DNA from: Cellulomonas fulva
GTDB lineage: Bacteria > Actinomycetota > Actinomycetes > Actinomycetales > Cellulomonadaceae
Assembly (NCBI RefSeq): GCF_018531375.1
Contig: NZ_JAHBOH010000001.1
Span: forward strand, 1,240,001-1,304,000
DNA length: 64,000 nt
Direction of reading: 5' to 3'
The position numbers were made by a program, and so were the translations under genes. Shown here piece by piece: positions 49,005 through 57,076 of the stretch (position 1 is the stretch's first letter; every line of letters begins with the position of its first letter). The notes below the pieces were generated by a model. The model was not told the DNA's origin and ran no database searches. It worked only from the letters and a program-made list of their open reading frames with translations.

Positions 49005-49044
49005 CATCGGCCCAGCATCGGCCCAGCATCGGCCCAGCATCGGC
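49005..49044. repeat. 11-bp tandem repeat (CATCGGCCCAG), 3.6 copies
   Basis: Perfect undecamers in the divergent region between the methyltransferase (start 48959) and the hydrolase leader. A -10-like TAGCCT follows at about 49069. Confidence 0.92.
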
Positions 49045-49112
49045 GATGATCGCGCGGGGCGGGACTGCTAGCCTGCGAGAGCCGTGCAGGACGACGTGAG
49101 GAGGTGGGACCC

Positions 49113-49166
49113 GTGACCGCAGCACCGACATGGGCGCTCCCCTCCGGGGTCGCGGCCGGACGATAG
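49113..49166 (+). CDS. Possible 17-residue leader peptide
   Basis: A GTG with a perfect AGGAGGTG Shine-Dalgarno eight bases upstream opens a 17-codon frame (MTAAPTWALPSGVAAGR) that ends in TAG at 49164. The TAG forms the loop of an 8-bp hairpin. The reading frame is far too short for a functional domain; its strong ribosome site and position 43 bp before the alpha/beta hydrolase suggest a translated leader. Its reality rests only on these signals. Confidence 0.4.
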   Translation: MTAAPTWALPSGVAAGR

Positions 49167-49175
49167 GTCGTCCGG
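49156..49175 (+). promoter_or_regulatory. Hairpin enclosing the leader stop codon
   Basis: CCGGACGA, loop TAGG, TCGTCCGG: an 8-bp perfect stem with the leader TAG in the loop. It could couple leader translation to expression of the gene at 49209. Confidence 0.5.
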
Positions 49176-49208
49176 GAGCGCCGACCAGCACTCCCGAGAG
49201 GCACGACC

Positions 49209-49931
49209 ATGGACTTCACCTCCGAGCACCTGCACGACGACGGCGTCCTCGAGCGCGAGCTCGTCGTCGGCGACATCCCCGGCACCCTCTGGACGCCCCC
49301 GTCCGGACCCGCGCCGCTGGTCCTGATCGCCCACAACAACGGGCTGCCGAAGTCGGACCCGCGGCTCGTGGCCCGCGCCCGGTTCCACGCCGCGCGGTAC
49401 GGCTACGCGGTCGCCACCATCGACGCCACCGGCTGCGGCGACCGGCCGCGGACGCCCGAGCAGGAGCGGGACCGCGCCGCGTTCCGTCGCGCCATGCAGG
49501 CGGGCGAGGGCACCGACACGGTCCTCGAGGACTTCGTCGGTCCGCTCGTCGAGGGCGCGGCACCCGACTGGCAGACCGCCCTCGACGCGCTCGTCGCGCT
49601 GCCCGACGTCCAGGGACCCGTGGGGTTCTCGGGCTGGGCCGCGCTGGGGATCCGCCTCGCGACGGCGGAGCCGCGCATCGCCGCCATGGGTCTGGGGGCC
49701 GGTGGGTACGTGCCCCGGGCCCAGCGAGAGGCGGCGCCTCACGTCACCGTCCCGTTGCTGCTGATGGTCCAGTGGGACGACGAGGGGAACCCGCGTCAGC
49801 GTGCGCTCGACCTGTTCGACGCGTTCGGCAGCACCAGGAAGACGCTGCACGCCAACCTCGGCGGGCACCTCGGCACACCCGCCTTCGAGCTCGAGGACGG
49901 CTGCCGGTTCTTCGACCGCCACCTGAGGTGA
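49209..49931 (+). CDS. Alpha/beta hydrolase (dienelactone-hydrolase-like)
   Basis: 240 aa. Canonical strands and loops: GTLWTPPSGPAPLVLIAHNNGLPKSDPRL, YGYAVATIDATGCGDRPRTPEQERDRA, nucleophile Ser in VGFSGWAALGIRLA, later acid LLMVQWDDEGNPRQRAL and His in NLGGHLGTPAFE. The GFSGWA elbow is G-x-S-x-W rather than G-x-S-x-G. A serine esterase or peptidase of the DLH type is likely. GAGAGG precedes the ATG. Possibly controlled through an upstream leader peptide. Confidence 0.8.
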   Translation: MDFTSEHLHDDGVLERELVVGDIPGTLWTPPSGPAPLVLIAHNNGLPKSDPRLVARARFHAARYGYAVATIDATGCGDRPRTPEQERDRAAFRRAMQAGEGTDTVLEDFVGPLVEGAAPDWQTALDALVALPDVQGPVGFSGWAALGIRLATAEPRIAAMGLGAGGYVPRAQREAAPHVTVPLLLMVQWDDEGNPRQRALDLFDAFGSTRKTLHANLGGHLGTPAFELEDGCRFFDRHLR

Positions 49932-49938
49932 GCGGGCG

Positions 49939-50895
49939 TCACCGCGGGACGACGACGACCTTGCCGAGCGCCCGTCCGGCACCGACCCGCGCCAGCGCGT
50001 CCGGGACGTCGTCGAGCCCGACGACGCTGTCGACGTGGATGGTGATGTCGCCGGCGACGCAGAGCTCGGTGAGCGGCTCGAAGTGCGTCGGCCCCTCCTT
50101 CACGACGAGCACGCCCAGCGACCGGCCGCTGAGCGCACCCACGGCCGCGCCCACCGTGAGCACCCGGAGCAGCGTGCGGGCCGGTCCGCCGACGCACCGG
50201 TAGGTACCGCCCGGGGCGAGCGCCCGGCGGTAGGCGAAGACGGACCGGTGGGCGACGAGGTCGAGGACGGCGTCGTACGGCTCGCGGTCGCGCGTGAAGT
50301 CCTCGCGACGGTAGTCGAGCACGTCGTCCGCCCCGAGCGAGCGCATGTGCCCGAGCTTGTCGCCGTTGTCGACGCCGGTGACGTGCGCGCCCAGGCGCTT
50401 CGCGAGCTGGATCGCGAAGGAGCCTGAGCCGCCGCCGGCGCCGTTGACCAGGACGCGGCGGCCGGCGGCGAACCCCGCCGTGCCCTGGAGCGCGATCGCG
50501 CCCGCCTGGGGGATCGTCGACGCCTCGACGAAGGTCAGGCCGGCGGGCTTGGGCGCCAGCGCCCGCTCCCGGACGACCGCGTGCTCGGCGAAGCCGCCCT
50601 TGAGGTCCAGGCCGTCCCCGTAGACCTCGTCGCCCGGCGCGAACCGGGTGACCCCGGGGCCGACGGCCTCGACAATCCCGGCGATGTCCGAGCCCAGGAC
50701 CTGGCGCCGCGGGGCCCGGAGCCCACCGAGGCGGGCGTAGGCCGGCGAGCCGCGCAGGCACTCCCAGTCGCTGAGGTTGACCGACGTCGCCTCGACCCGC
50801 ACCAGGACCTGGCCCTCGGCCGGAGGCGGGACCGGCACGTCCACGACCCGCAGGACCTCGGGCCCGCCGTACCGCTCGTAGACCACTGCGCGCAT
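49939..50895 (-). CDS. NAD(P)H-dependent quinone-oxidoreductase-like MDR
   Basis: 318 aa. MDR without zinc ligands: MRAVVYERYGGPEVLRVVDVPVPPPAEGQVLVRVEATSVNLSDWECLRG, LGSDIAGIVEAVGPGVTRFAPGDEVYG. Cofactor loop is RRVLVNGAGGGSGSFAIQLAKRLGAHVTGV, typical of the zeta-crystallin/reductase branch. It would reduce quinones or enones with NADPH. It is divergent from the GH6 cellulase across a 121-bp region holding a LacI-type palindrome, which could affect both. Confidence 0.87.
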   Translation of the reverse strand: MRAVVYERYGGPEVLRVVDVPVPPPAEGQVLVRVEATSVNLSDWECLRGSPAYARLGGLRAPRRQVLGSDIAGIVEAVGPGVTRFAPGDEVYGDGLDLKGGFAEHAVVRERALAPKPAGLTFVEASTIPQAGAIALQGTAGFAAGRRVLVNGAGGGSGSFAIQLAKRLGAHVTGVDNGDKLGHMRSLGADDVLDYRREDFTRDREPYDAVLDLVAHRSVFAYRRALAPGGTYRCVGGPARTLLRVLTVGAAVGALSGRSLGVLVVKEGPTHFEPLTELCVAGDITIHVDSVVGLDDVPDALARVGAGRALGKVVVVPR

Positions 50896-50939
50896 GGACT
50901 TCCCTTGACCGGGCGACAGGACCGCTGCAGGATGCCAGA

Positions 50940-50955
50940 CTGGAAGCGATTCCAG
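50940..50955. promoter_or_regulatory. LacI-type operator upstream of the GH6 gene
   Basis: CTGGAAGCGATTCCAG, a 16-bp palindrome with one mismatched pair and central CG, 61 bp upstream of the GH6 ATG. Like operators of CebR/CelR cellulose regulators (TGGGAGCGCTCCCA) in layout. A following half site TGTTCCAG lies at about 50959. Confidence 0.68.
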
Positions 50956-51016
50956 AATGTTCCAGTACGTCCACTTGCGGCTCGACGACGAGTCGCGCAC
51001 CCCTGGGGAGACACCG

Positions 51017-52330
51017 ATGTCACACCACCGACGACGGCTGGCGGTCACGGCCACCGTCCTCGCGCTCGCCTCCGCCGCGCTGGGCGGCAGCCCGGCCTGG
51101 GCGAGCAACGACGTCCTCGACGAGCGGACCACGATCTTCACCGATCCGCGCAGCTCGACCATGGACGCCGCCCGCGCGCTGCACGGCCAGGCCAAGCGGG
51201 ACGCGCTCCAGCTCGCCGCCGTGCCGAGCGCGACGTGGTTCACCGACGGCACCCCCGCGGAGGTGAAGAAGGAGGTCCGCCAGCTCGTCGGGCGCACGGC
51301 CACGAAGGTCCCCGTGCTGGTGGCCTACAACATCCCGTTCCGCGACTGCGCCCTCTACTCCGCCGGCGGCGCCGCGGACGTCGCGTCCTACAAGGCGTGG
51401 ATCGACGGCTTCGCCGCGGGCATCGGCGACAAGAAGGCGGTCGTCGTCCTGGAGCCGGACGGTCTGGGGATCATCCCGTGGTACACGACGCTGAACGGTG
51501 AGCTCGAGCACTGCCAGCCGCCGGAGCTGGACCCGGCCACCACGGACCGCGACGTCGCCGCCGAGCGGTTCGAGATGCTCGGCTACGCGGTCGACCGTCT
51601 CCAGCAGCAGCCCAACGCCGCGGTGTACCTCGACGGGACGGGGCCGTACTGGCTCGCCGTCGGGGACACGGCCGATCGGCTCGTGAAGGCGGGCGTGGAG
51701 CGTGCCGACGGGTTCTTCCTCAACGTCTCGAACTACGAGCTCACCGAGAACGACGTGACCTACGGGACCTGGGTGTCGAAGTGCCTGGCGTACGCGACGC
51801 AGGTGGTGCCCGGGGACTTCCAGAGCTGCGGCAACCAGTACTGGAGCGGCGGCCCGGCGAACGACTGGACGGGCCAGGTCCTGACCAACCAGGGCGTCTG
51901 GAGCCCGACCGCAGCCGATCCCGCGCTGAACACGGCCGGCATCGAGTCGCGCTACGACCTGGTGCTCGGTGACGTCCAGCCGACGACGCACTTCGTCATC
52001 GACACGAGCCGCAACGGGCAGGGCCCGTGGGCGCCCCCGGCCGGGACCTACCCGGACGCCGAGACGTGGTGCAACCCGCCGGGCCGTGGGCTGGGCCCGC
52101 GTCCGACGACCGACACGGGCGACGAGCTCGTCGACGCCCTGCTGTGGATCAAGATCCCGGGCGAGTCCGACGGCCAGTGCTTCCGGGGCCTCGGCGGACC
52201 GGAGGACCCCGAGCGCGGCATGGTCGACCCGGCGGCCGGTCAGTGGTTCCCCGAGCAGGCGCGCGAGCTGATCGAGCTCGCCCGACCCGCGCTGAGCAGG
52301 CCGTGCGCGCACGGTCGGCCCGCGCGCTGA
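51017..52330 (+). CDS. Secreted GH6 cellulase/cellobiohydrolase family enzyme
   Basis: 437 aa with Sec signal (MSHHRRRLAVTATVLALASAALGGSPAWA, cleavage near 29). Catalytic domain only: LVAYNIPFRDCALYSAGG with Asp110, AVVVLEPDGLGIIP with catalytic acid Asp148, AAVYLDGTG, FFLNVSNYELT, HFVIDTSRNGQGPW and LLWIKIPGESDG at the end. The length and lack of obvious long loops do not decide between endoglucanase and cellobiohydrolase. There is no CBM or linker, unusual for a free cellulase. GAGAC precedes ATG 51017. Confidence 0.92.
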   Translation: MSHHRRRLAVTATVLALASAALGGSPAWASNDVLDERTTIFTDPRSSTMDAARALHGQAKRDALQLAAVPSATWFTDGTPAEVKKEVRQLVGRTATKVPVLVAYNIPFRDCALYSAGGAADVASYKAWIDGFAAGIGDKKAVVVLEPDGLGIIPWYTTLNGELEHCQPPELDPATTDRDVAAERFEMLGYAVDRLQQQPNAAVYLDGTGPYWLAVGDTADRLVKAGVERADGFFLNVSNYELTENDVTYGTWVSKCLAYATQVVPGDFQSCGNQYWSGGPANDWTGQVLTNQGVWSPTAADPALNTAGIESRYDLVLGDVQPTTHFVIDTSRNGQGPWAPPAGTYPDAETWCNPPGRGLGPRPTTDTGDELVDALLWIKIPGESDGQCFRGLGGPEDPERGMVDPAAGQWFPEQARELIELARPALSRPCAHGRPAR

Positions 52331-52431
52331 CCGCTCGCCTGGCCGGAGGGCGGTGATCACAGCAGCACAGCAGCACGCAGGCCCGGGGAGAGCCACGGGC
52401 CGTACGCACACCCGTACCGATGGAGGTACAC

Positions 52432-53232
52432 ATGCGCTCGACCACGATGCATGACGACCCAGCACCTCGTCCGGCGCGGCTGCGCCGCTGGGCGCTGGGC
52501 GCGGCTCTGCTGGCCGGCCTCGCGGCCGTGCCGGCGCTCGCCGCACCGGCTCAGGCAGCCATCGGCGGCAGCTTCGCCGACGAGCTGGACGGGTTCGACA
52601 CCACGCGGTGGTACAAGGCGGACGGCTACAGCAACGGGGGGATGTTCGACGCGGGCTGGCGCGCCGACCACGTCTGGCACAGCGGCGGCGTCATGGGGAT
52701 CAACCTCGACGACGCCGGCTGCCCCGACGCGTGCTCCGGGCGGCGCTACGCCTCCGGCGAGTACCGCACCACCGACCTGTACTCCTACGGGCGGTTCGAG
52801 GTGCGGATGCGGGCCGCCGGCGGCGGAGCAGGCACGGTGACCTCGTTCTTCACCTACACCGGGCCGAGCGACGGTCAGCCGTGGGACGAGATCGACGTCG
52901 AGATCCTCGGCAAGAACACGTGGCAGATGCAGACCAACTACTTCACCGACGGCGTCGGGGGCCACGAGTCCGTCATCGACCTCGGGTTCGACGCCGCGGC
53001 GGGGTTCCACGACTACGCCATCGAGTGGTGGGACGGCGGCACCATCAACTGGTTCGTCGACGGCCGTCTGGTCCACCAGGAGGACGGCTCGCGTGGCCCG
53101 CTGCCCACCCACCCGCAGCGGATCATGATGAACCTGTGGCCCGGGACGGGAGTCGACGGCTGGCTCGGTCCGTTCAGCTACTCGGGTCAGCGGACCGCGA
53201 CGTACGACTGGGTCCGGTACTCCCGGTACTGA
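52432..53232 (+). CDS. Secreted GH16 lichenase (endo-beta-1,3-1,4-glucanase)
   Basis: 266 aa from ATG 52432, with GGAGGT five bases upstream; the in-frame ATG at 52420 lies before this site. Sec signal (ARLRRWALGAALLAGLAAVPALAAPAQA, cut near residue 42). GH16 catalytic motif DEIDVEILG with nucleophile Glu153 and acid/base Glu157; the surrounding FTYTGPSDGQPW, TNYFTDGVGGHESVIDLGFDAAAGFHDYAIEWW, MMNLWPGTGVDGWLGPF and YDWVRYSRY closely follow Bacillus lichenase. No accessory module. It lies 101 bp behind GH6, suggesting joint expression. Confidence 0.93.
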   Translation: MRSTTMHDDPAPRPARLRRWALGAALLAGLAAVPALAAPAQAAIGGSFADELDGFDTTRWYKADGYSNGGMFDAGWRADHVWHSGGVMGINLDDAGCPDACSGRRYASGEYRTTDLYSYGRFEVRMRAAGGGAGTVTSFFTYTGPSDGQPWDEIDVEILGKNTWQMQTNYFTDGVGGHESVIDLGFDAAAGFHDYAIEWWDGGTINWFVDGRLVHQEDGSRGPLPTHPQRIMMNLWPGTGVDGWLGPFSYSGQRTATYDWVRYSRY

Positions 53233-53238
53233 CCGGCA

Positions 53239-53272
53239 GCTCCCGGCGGGGCGGTCACGTCCCGCCGGGAGC
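53239..53272. terminator. 12-bp stem-loop between GH16 and LacI genes
   Basis: GCTCCCGGCGGG (53239-53250) and CCCGCCGGGAGC (53261-53272) with a 10-nt loop, starting 6 bp after the GH16 stop and including the LacI stop. A bidirectional terminator. Confidence 0.8.
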
Positions 53273-54337
53273 CGACCCGCGCACGACGAGGTGCGTCGGC
53301 AGGATGATCGGCGTCGGTGTGTCCCCCTCGATCAGGCGGGCCAGCATCGTCGCCATCTCCCGGCCCAGGCCGCGGATCGGCTGGCCGACCGTCGTGAGCT
53401 CCGGCTCCGTGTGGCGTGCGACGTCGAGGTCGTCGAAGCCGACGACGGCGACGTCCTCGGGAACCCGCCGACCCGCGGCCCGTAGGGCGCGCAGCGCACC
53501 GGAGGCCATGTTGTCCGAGGCGGCGAACACACCGTCGGTGTCCGGGTGCGCGGCCAGGAGGCGGGTCATCGCGCGGTAGCCGCCGTCGTACGTGAAGTCC
53601 GCTTCCTCGACCTGGTCCGCCGGCAGTCCCCGTGCCGCCAACGCGTCGGCGAACCCGCGGGACCGGGCGACCGACGCCTGCAGGTCGAGCGGGCCGGTGA
53701 TGGTCGCGAGCCGACGACGCCCCGAGGCCAGCAGGTGCTCGGCGGCGAGGCGCCCCCCGCCGAGGTTGTCGACGTCGACGTACCACCGGGCGTCCCCCTC
53801 GAACGGGCGCCCGCCCAGGACCACCGGGAGGTCCGTGGCGGCCACGATCCGGTTGAGCGGGTCGTCGCGGCGCAGCGCCATGAGCATCACGCCGTCCGAC
53901 CCGCGGGAGCGGAGCAGGCGCTCGAGCCGGGCCTGGCCGCGCTCCGAGGACGCGAGCAGGAGGGTGAGGTCGAGCTCGGAGCGATCGAGCGCCGCGGCCA
54001 CGCCGGCGAGCACCTGGGAGAAGAACGGGTCGCCGAACATGGCGGGGTCGTCATGCGAGACGGCGAGCACCACGGAGCCGACCCGCTTCGTCGCCAGCGC
54101 CCGCGCCGTCGAGTTGGGGACGTAGCCGAGCTCGCGCGCCGCTAGCGCGACGGCCTCCCGCTTGGCGGCGCTCACGTTGCGGACGTTGTTCATGGCCCGG
54201 GACGCCACGGAGCGTGAGACCCCGGCACGTCGGGCGACCTCGTCGAGCGTCGCCGCCCGACGGGGAAACACCGCGTCGGACGCCGGCCCTGCGGCGCGGG
54301 GACCGTCGCCGTGACCCGTCGTCATGGGGTCTGACAT
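53255..54337 (-). CDS. LacI-family transcriptional regulator
   Basis: 360 aa. N-terminal HTH: ATLDEVARRAGVSRSVASRAMNNVRNVSAAKREAVALAARELGYVPNSTARALA (~28-80); the AMNN hinge and PNSTAR motif are typical. The periplasmic-binding-protein-like sensor follows: VGSVVLAVSHDDPAMFGDPFFSQVLAGVAAAL, GVFAASDNMASGALRALRAAGRRVPEDVAVVGFDDLD. It is convergent with GH16, and is the best local candidate to bind the palindromes in front of GH5, GH6 and CBM2-GH5 and release on cellobiose-like sugars. ATG 54325 is an alternative start. Confidence 0.9.
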   Translation of the reverse strand: MSDPMTTGHGDGPRAAGPASDAVFPRRAATLDEVARRAGVSRSVASRAMNNVRNVSAAKREAVALAARELGYVPNSTARALATKRVGSVVLAVSHDDPAMFGDPFFSQVLAGVAAALDRSELDLTLLLASSERGQARLERLLRSRGSDGVMLMALRRDDPLNRIVAATDLPVVLGGRPFEGDARWYVDVDNLGGGRLAAEHLLASGRRRLATITGPLDLQASVARSRGFADALAARGLPADQVEEADFTYDGGYRAMTRLLAAHPDTDGVFAASDNMASGALRALRAAGRRVPEDVAVVGFDDLDVARHTEPELTTVGQPIRGLGREMATMLARLIEGDTPTPIILPTHLVVRGSAPGGT

Positions 54338-54423
54338 GCGGCTGAGCCTACCGGCGTGCCCGCCACGGCCCCCGGCGTCCGTGGCGTGCGGTCGGCTTCG
54401 CGGGCCGCCGCGCCCGGCAGGCG

Positions 54424-55086
54424 TCACCGCGCGCGGCGGGTCCAGAGGTGGTGGGTGACGCCGGACGGCGACGACGTCGCCTCGGTGTCGAACTGAGACT
54501 CCAGCGACTCCAGGTCGTCCCACAGCCGGACGCCTCGGCCCAGCACGACGGGGACGACCACGACGTGCAGCAGGTCGACGAGACCCGCACGCAGGAACTC
54601 GCGGACGACGGTCGGGCCGCCGCCCAGCCGGACGTCCTGGCCGCCCGCGAGGTCCGTCGCGAGCGCGAGCGCGTCCCCCGGGGCGAGGGCGCGGAACAGG
54701 AAGGTCGTCTCCCCGACCGCCAGGTCCGGTCGGGCATGGTGCGTCAGGACGACGACCGGCGTGCGGAAGGGCGGCTCGTCGCCCCACCACCCGCGCCACG
54801 ACTCGTCCTCCCACGGACCGACCTGCGGGCCGAACTTGCCGCGGCCCATGATCTCGGCACCGATGCCGCGCCAGCTCGCGGCCGCGAACGCGTCGTCGAC
54901 GCCGTACGTCCCGCCGCCGACGGCCTCGGTCTCGTGGCCCGAGGTGCTCACGAACGTGTGCGTCGGGAAGAACCACTCCATGAGGCGTCCGCCGGCGTGA
55001 CCGAATGGTGCCTCGAGGCTCCGGTCCTCGCCCGTGGCGTACCCGTCGATCGACACGGCGAGGTTGTGGACGCGCAGCTTCGTCAT
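54424..55086 (-). CDS. RibD C-terminal/dihydrofolate reductase-like protein
   Basis: 220 aa. DHFR-like fold: MTKLRVHNLAVSIDGYATGEDRSLEAPFGHAG, IGAEIMGRGKFGPQ, TPVVVLTHHARP, GGQDVRLGGGPTVVREFLRAGLVDLLHVVVVPVVLGRGVRLWDDL, which is the RibD_C signature used in NADPH-dependent reductases of unknown substrate. Stands alone. Not part of a riboflavin operon. Confidence 0.85.
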   Translation of the reverse strand: MTKLRVHNLAVSIDGYATGEDRSLEAPFGHAGGRLMEWFFPTHTFVSTSGHETEAVGGGTYGVDDAFAAASWRGIGAEIMGRGKFGPQVGPWEDESWRGWWGDEPPFRTPVVVLTHHARPDLAVGETTFLFRALAPGDALALATDLAGGQDVRLGGGPTVVREFLRAGLVDLLHVVVVPVVLGRGVRLWDDLESLESQFDTEATSSPSGVTHHLWTRRAR

Positions 55087-55171
55087 GCTCGGAACCTAGC
55101 GAGAGCCTCGGTCTCGGCCGACGCGCCGCGACCGGGAGGGCTCGGCGGCCAGGTCGCGGGCGCCCGTCGCA

Positions 55172-55813
55172 TCAGGCGGCCAGGTGAAAGGTCTGCGCGA
55201 ACCGGTCGAGCAGGGTCGCCTGCCCCTGAAGCACCCGGATCTCGCCGGTGGACACGGCGCGGTCCGGTGTCAGCGTCCCGGAGATGACGCGGTGGATGCT
55301 CGGTCCGGCGACGAACTCGAGGTCGGCCGGGCCGGTCCCGCGCGCCACGTCGAGGGCCGGTCCGTCGACGTGGATCAGCAGCTCGTCAGGACCGAAGCGC
55401 GCGGCGTACGCCGTCGCGGGGAGCGATGCCGCGACCTGCGGGCGGAAGGCGGTGCGCAGCGTCATCGTCATCGCGTCGGGGGTGACGACCTGCTCGTCGC
55501 GCGGGTCGCCCAGGGCCTTGAAGCCCCAGGCGCCCAGCGCGAGCACCACCGGCTCGAGCTCGCGCCCGTACGGCGTGAGCTCGTACAGCACGACGCGCGA
55601 CCGCGGCGCACGGCGGATCACACCCGCCGCCTGCAGCTCCTTGAGCCGCGCCGCCAGGATGTTGCTCGGGATGCGTGGCAGCCCCGCCGCGAGCTCGCCG
55701 TACCGGCGTGGTCCGACGAGCAGGTCGCGGACGATGAGCAGCGCCCACCGTTCGCCGACGAGCTCGAGGGCCTGCGTGATGCCGCAGTACTGGCCGTAGT
55801 CGCGCGCCGCCAT
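55172..55813 (-). CDS. HxlR regulator fused to SCP2-like domain
   Basis: 213 aa. wHTH of HxlR type (~5-100): YGQYCGITQALELVGERWALLIVRDLLVGPRRYGELAAGLPRIPSNILAARLKELQAAGVIRRAPRSRVVLYELTPYGRELEPVVLALGAWG. A C-terminal SCP2-sterol-transfer-like domain (~120-210, LPATAYAARFGPDELLIHVDGPAL..GTLTPDRAVSTGEIRVLQGQATLLDRFAQTF) probably binds a lipophilic ligand. It follows a VOC gene 5 bp away in the same operon, and a palindrome upstream of the VOC gene is the probable binding site. Confidence 0.85.
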   Translation of the reverse strand: MAARDYGQYCGITQALELVGERWALLIVRDLLVGPRRYGELAAGLPRIPSNILAARLKELQAAGVIRRAPRSRVVLYELTPYGRELEPVVLALGAWGFKALGDPRDEQVVTPDAMTMTLRTAFRPQVAASLPATAYAARFGPDELLIHVDGPALDVARGTGPADLEFVAGPSIHRVISGTLTPDRAVSTGEIRVLQGQATLLDRFAQTFHLAA

Positions 55814-55818
55814 CGGCC

Positions 55819-56253
55819 TCAGGCCTGCTGCGCCATGAAGGCCTCGGGCCCCTGCTCGGCGGCGACGGGATCCATCCAGCCGAACTCCAGGACGTTGCCG
55901 TCCGGGTCGGTCAGCTGGCGCTGGTACATGAAGCCGTAGTCCGCGGCCGGGCGCGGCTCGGTGCCGCCCGCCGCGAGGCCGTCGGTGACCGTCGTGTCGA
56001 CCAGCTCGCGGCTGCCGAGGAAGATCGCCGTCGACACCGACGGTGCCACCTTCGGGTCGCCGATCGGCAGGTCGGTGAAGGTCTGGAAGTACTCCCGGAC
56101 CAGGATCATGAAGTAGCAGTGGCCGTCGTCGACCACGACGCACGCGGCGTTGTGGTCCGAGAACGCCGGGTTGATGGTGAACCCGAGCGCCGTGTAGAAC
56201 GCCTTGGCGCGCTCCAGGTCGGTGACCGGCAGGTTGACGAACATCGAGATCAC
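55819..56253 (-). CDS. VOC-family glyoxalase-like protein
   Basis: 144 aa from GTG 56253, chosen because AGGAG lies at normal distance upstream; ATG 56244 is within. VOC repeat VNLPVTDLERAKAFYTALGFTINPAFSDHNAACVVVDDGHCYFMIL and C-terminal YQRQLTDPDGNVLEFGWMDP with the metal-ligand Glu. The KVAPSVSTAIFLGSRELVDTTV middle is typical of bleomycin-resistance-like lactoylglutathione lyase relatives. First gene of the operon with the HxlR-SCP2 regulator. Confidence 0.86.
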   Translation of the reverse strand: MISMFVNLPVTDLERAKAFYTALGFTINPAFSDHNAACVVVDDGHCYFMILVREYFQTFTDLPIGDPKVAPSVSTAIFLGSRELVDTTVTDGLAAGGTEPRPAADYGFMYQRQLTDPDGNVLEFGWMDPVAAEQGPEAFMAQQA

Positions 56254-56294
56254 GGCGGGCTCCTGACGCGGACGGGGACGAGCGGACGGCGTCA

Positions 56295-56313
56295 CACTTG
56301 CAAAAAACAAGTG
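56295..56313. promoter_or_regulatory. Palindrome CACTTG-N7-CAAGTG upstream of the VOC-HxlR operon
   Basis: CACTTG and CAAGTG flank seven bases (caaaaaa), an A-tract rare in this genome. It ends 42 bp upstream of the GTG start. It is likely bound by the HxlR-type protein. Confidence 0.68.
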
Positions 56314-56347
56314 CCGCGTCAAGACCTCGCCCGCGCCAGGGCGCCCG

Positions 56348-56866
56348 TCACCAGCGGTGCGCGACGTCCACCACGACCCGCGATCCGGTCCCCGGCCCGT
56401 CGAGCACGAGCACGCGGAACGGCAGGCGAGCGCGCACGCCGAGGCCGAAGCTGGTGTAGCCCTCGAAGGAGCCGGCGAAGACGACCTGGCGGAACGTCCG
56501 GTAGCCCGCGACGTCGCTCAGGTTCCGCGGCCGCGTCGGCGAGTACGTCTCGCCGTGGGCGTTGACCGTGATCTGCAGCGCGGCGTCGCCGCGCGTCGGG
56601 ATGACCACGCCGGAGCCGTCGTGCCGCACGTCCTTGACGTAGCGCACGGTGTAGCCGCGGGCGTCGCCCGCGACGTCGATCACGAGCCGGTCGAAGCACG
56701 TGTGCCGGCCCGTGCGCACGTCGGCGACCTGGGCGGTCGACATCCCCGGCGCGGACTTGGCCAGGGAGCCCCACGTGATGCCGCAGTACGGCGCGGCGTC
56801 GGCGGCGGTCGGCCCCGCCAGGAGAGCGCCGAGCATCAGGACGATGGTCAGGAACGAGCGTCGCAT
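56348..56866 (-). CDS. Secreted AMIN-like domain protein
   Basis: 172 aa from ATG 56866, with GAGGAGGT upstream. Signal peptide MRRSFLTIVLMLGALLAGPTAADA, then a single domain with ITWGSLAKSAPGMSTAQVADVRTGRHTCFDRLVIDVAG and GYTSFGLGVRARLPFRVLVLDGPGTGSRVVVDVAHRW. This matches the actinobacterial AMIN-like family, which is found in exported proteins of unknown role (AMIN relatives localise proteins to peptidoglycan). Two Cys could form a disulfide. Confidence 0.8.
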   Translation of the reverse strand: MRRSFLTIVLMLGALLAGPTAADAAPYCGITWGSLAKSAPGMSTAQVADVRTGRHTCFDRLVIDVAGDARGYTVRYVKDVRHDGSGVVIPTRGDAALQITVNAHGETYSPTRPRNLSDVAGYRTFRQVVFAGSFEGYTSFGLGVRARLPFRVLVLDGPGTGSRVVVDVAHRW

Positions 56867-57076
56867 CACACAACCTCCTCGTTGCGCGGGCACCCGGACG
56901 ATGTCCGTTTTGTACCAGGTTAGCCCTCGGCGGACGCAGGGGAACCCCCGAGCCGCGGTCCCCCGTGCGAGCCACCCCAGGTGTCCACCGGGCGGGGACC
57001 CGCGGGGTGTGCCGTCCTCCGTAGCGTCGTCGACGAGCCGAGGCGCACTGCCGAGGCACCGGAGGAGGGACACGTC

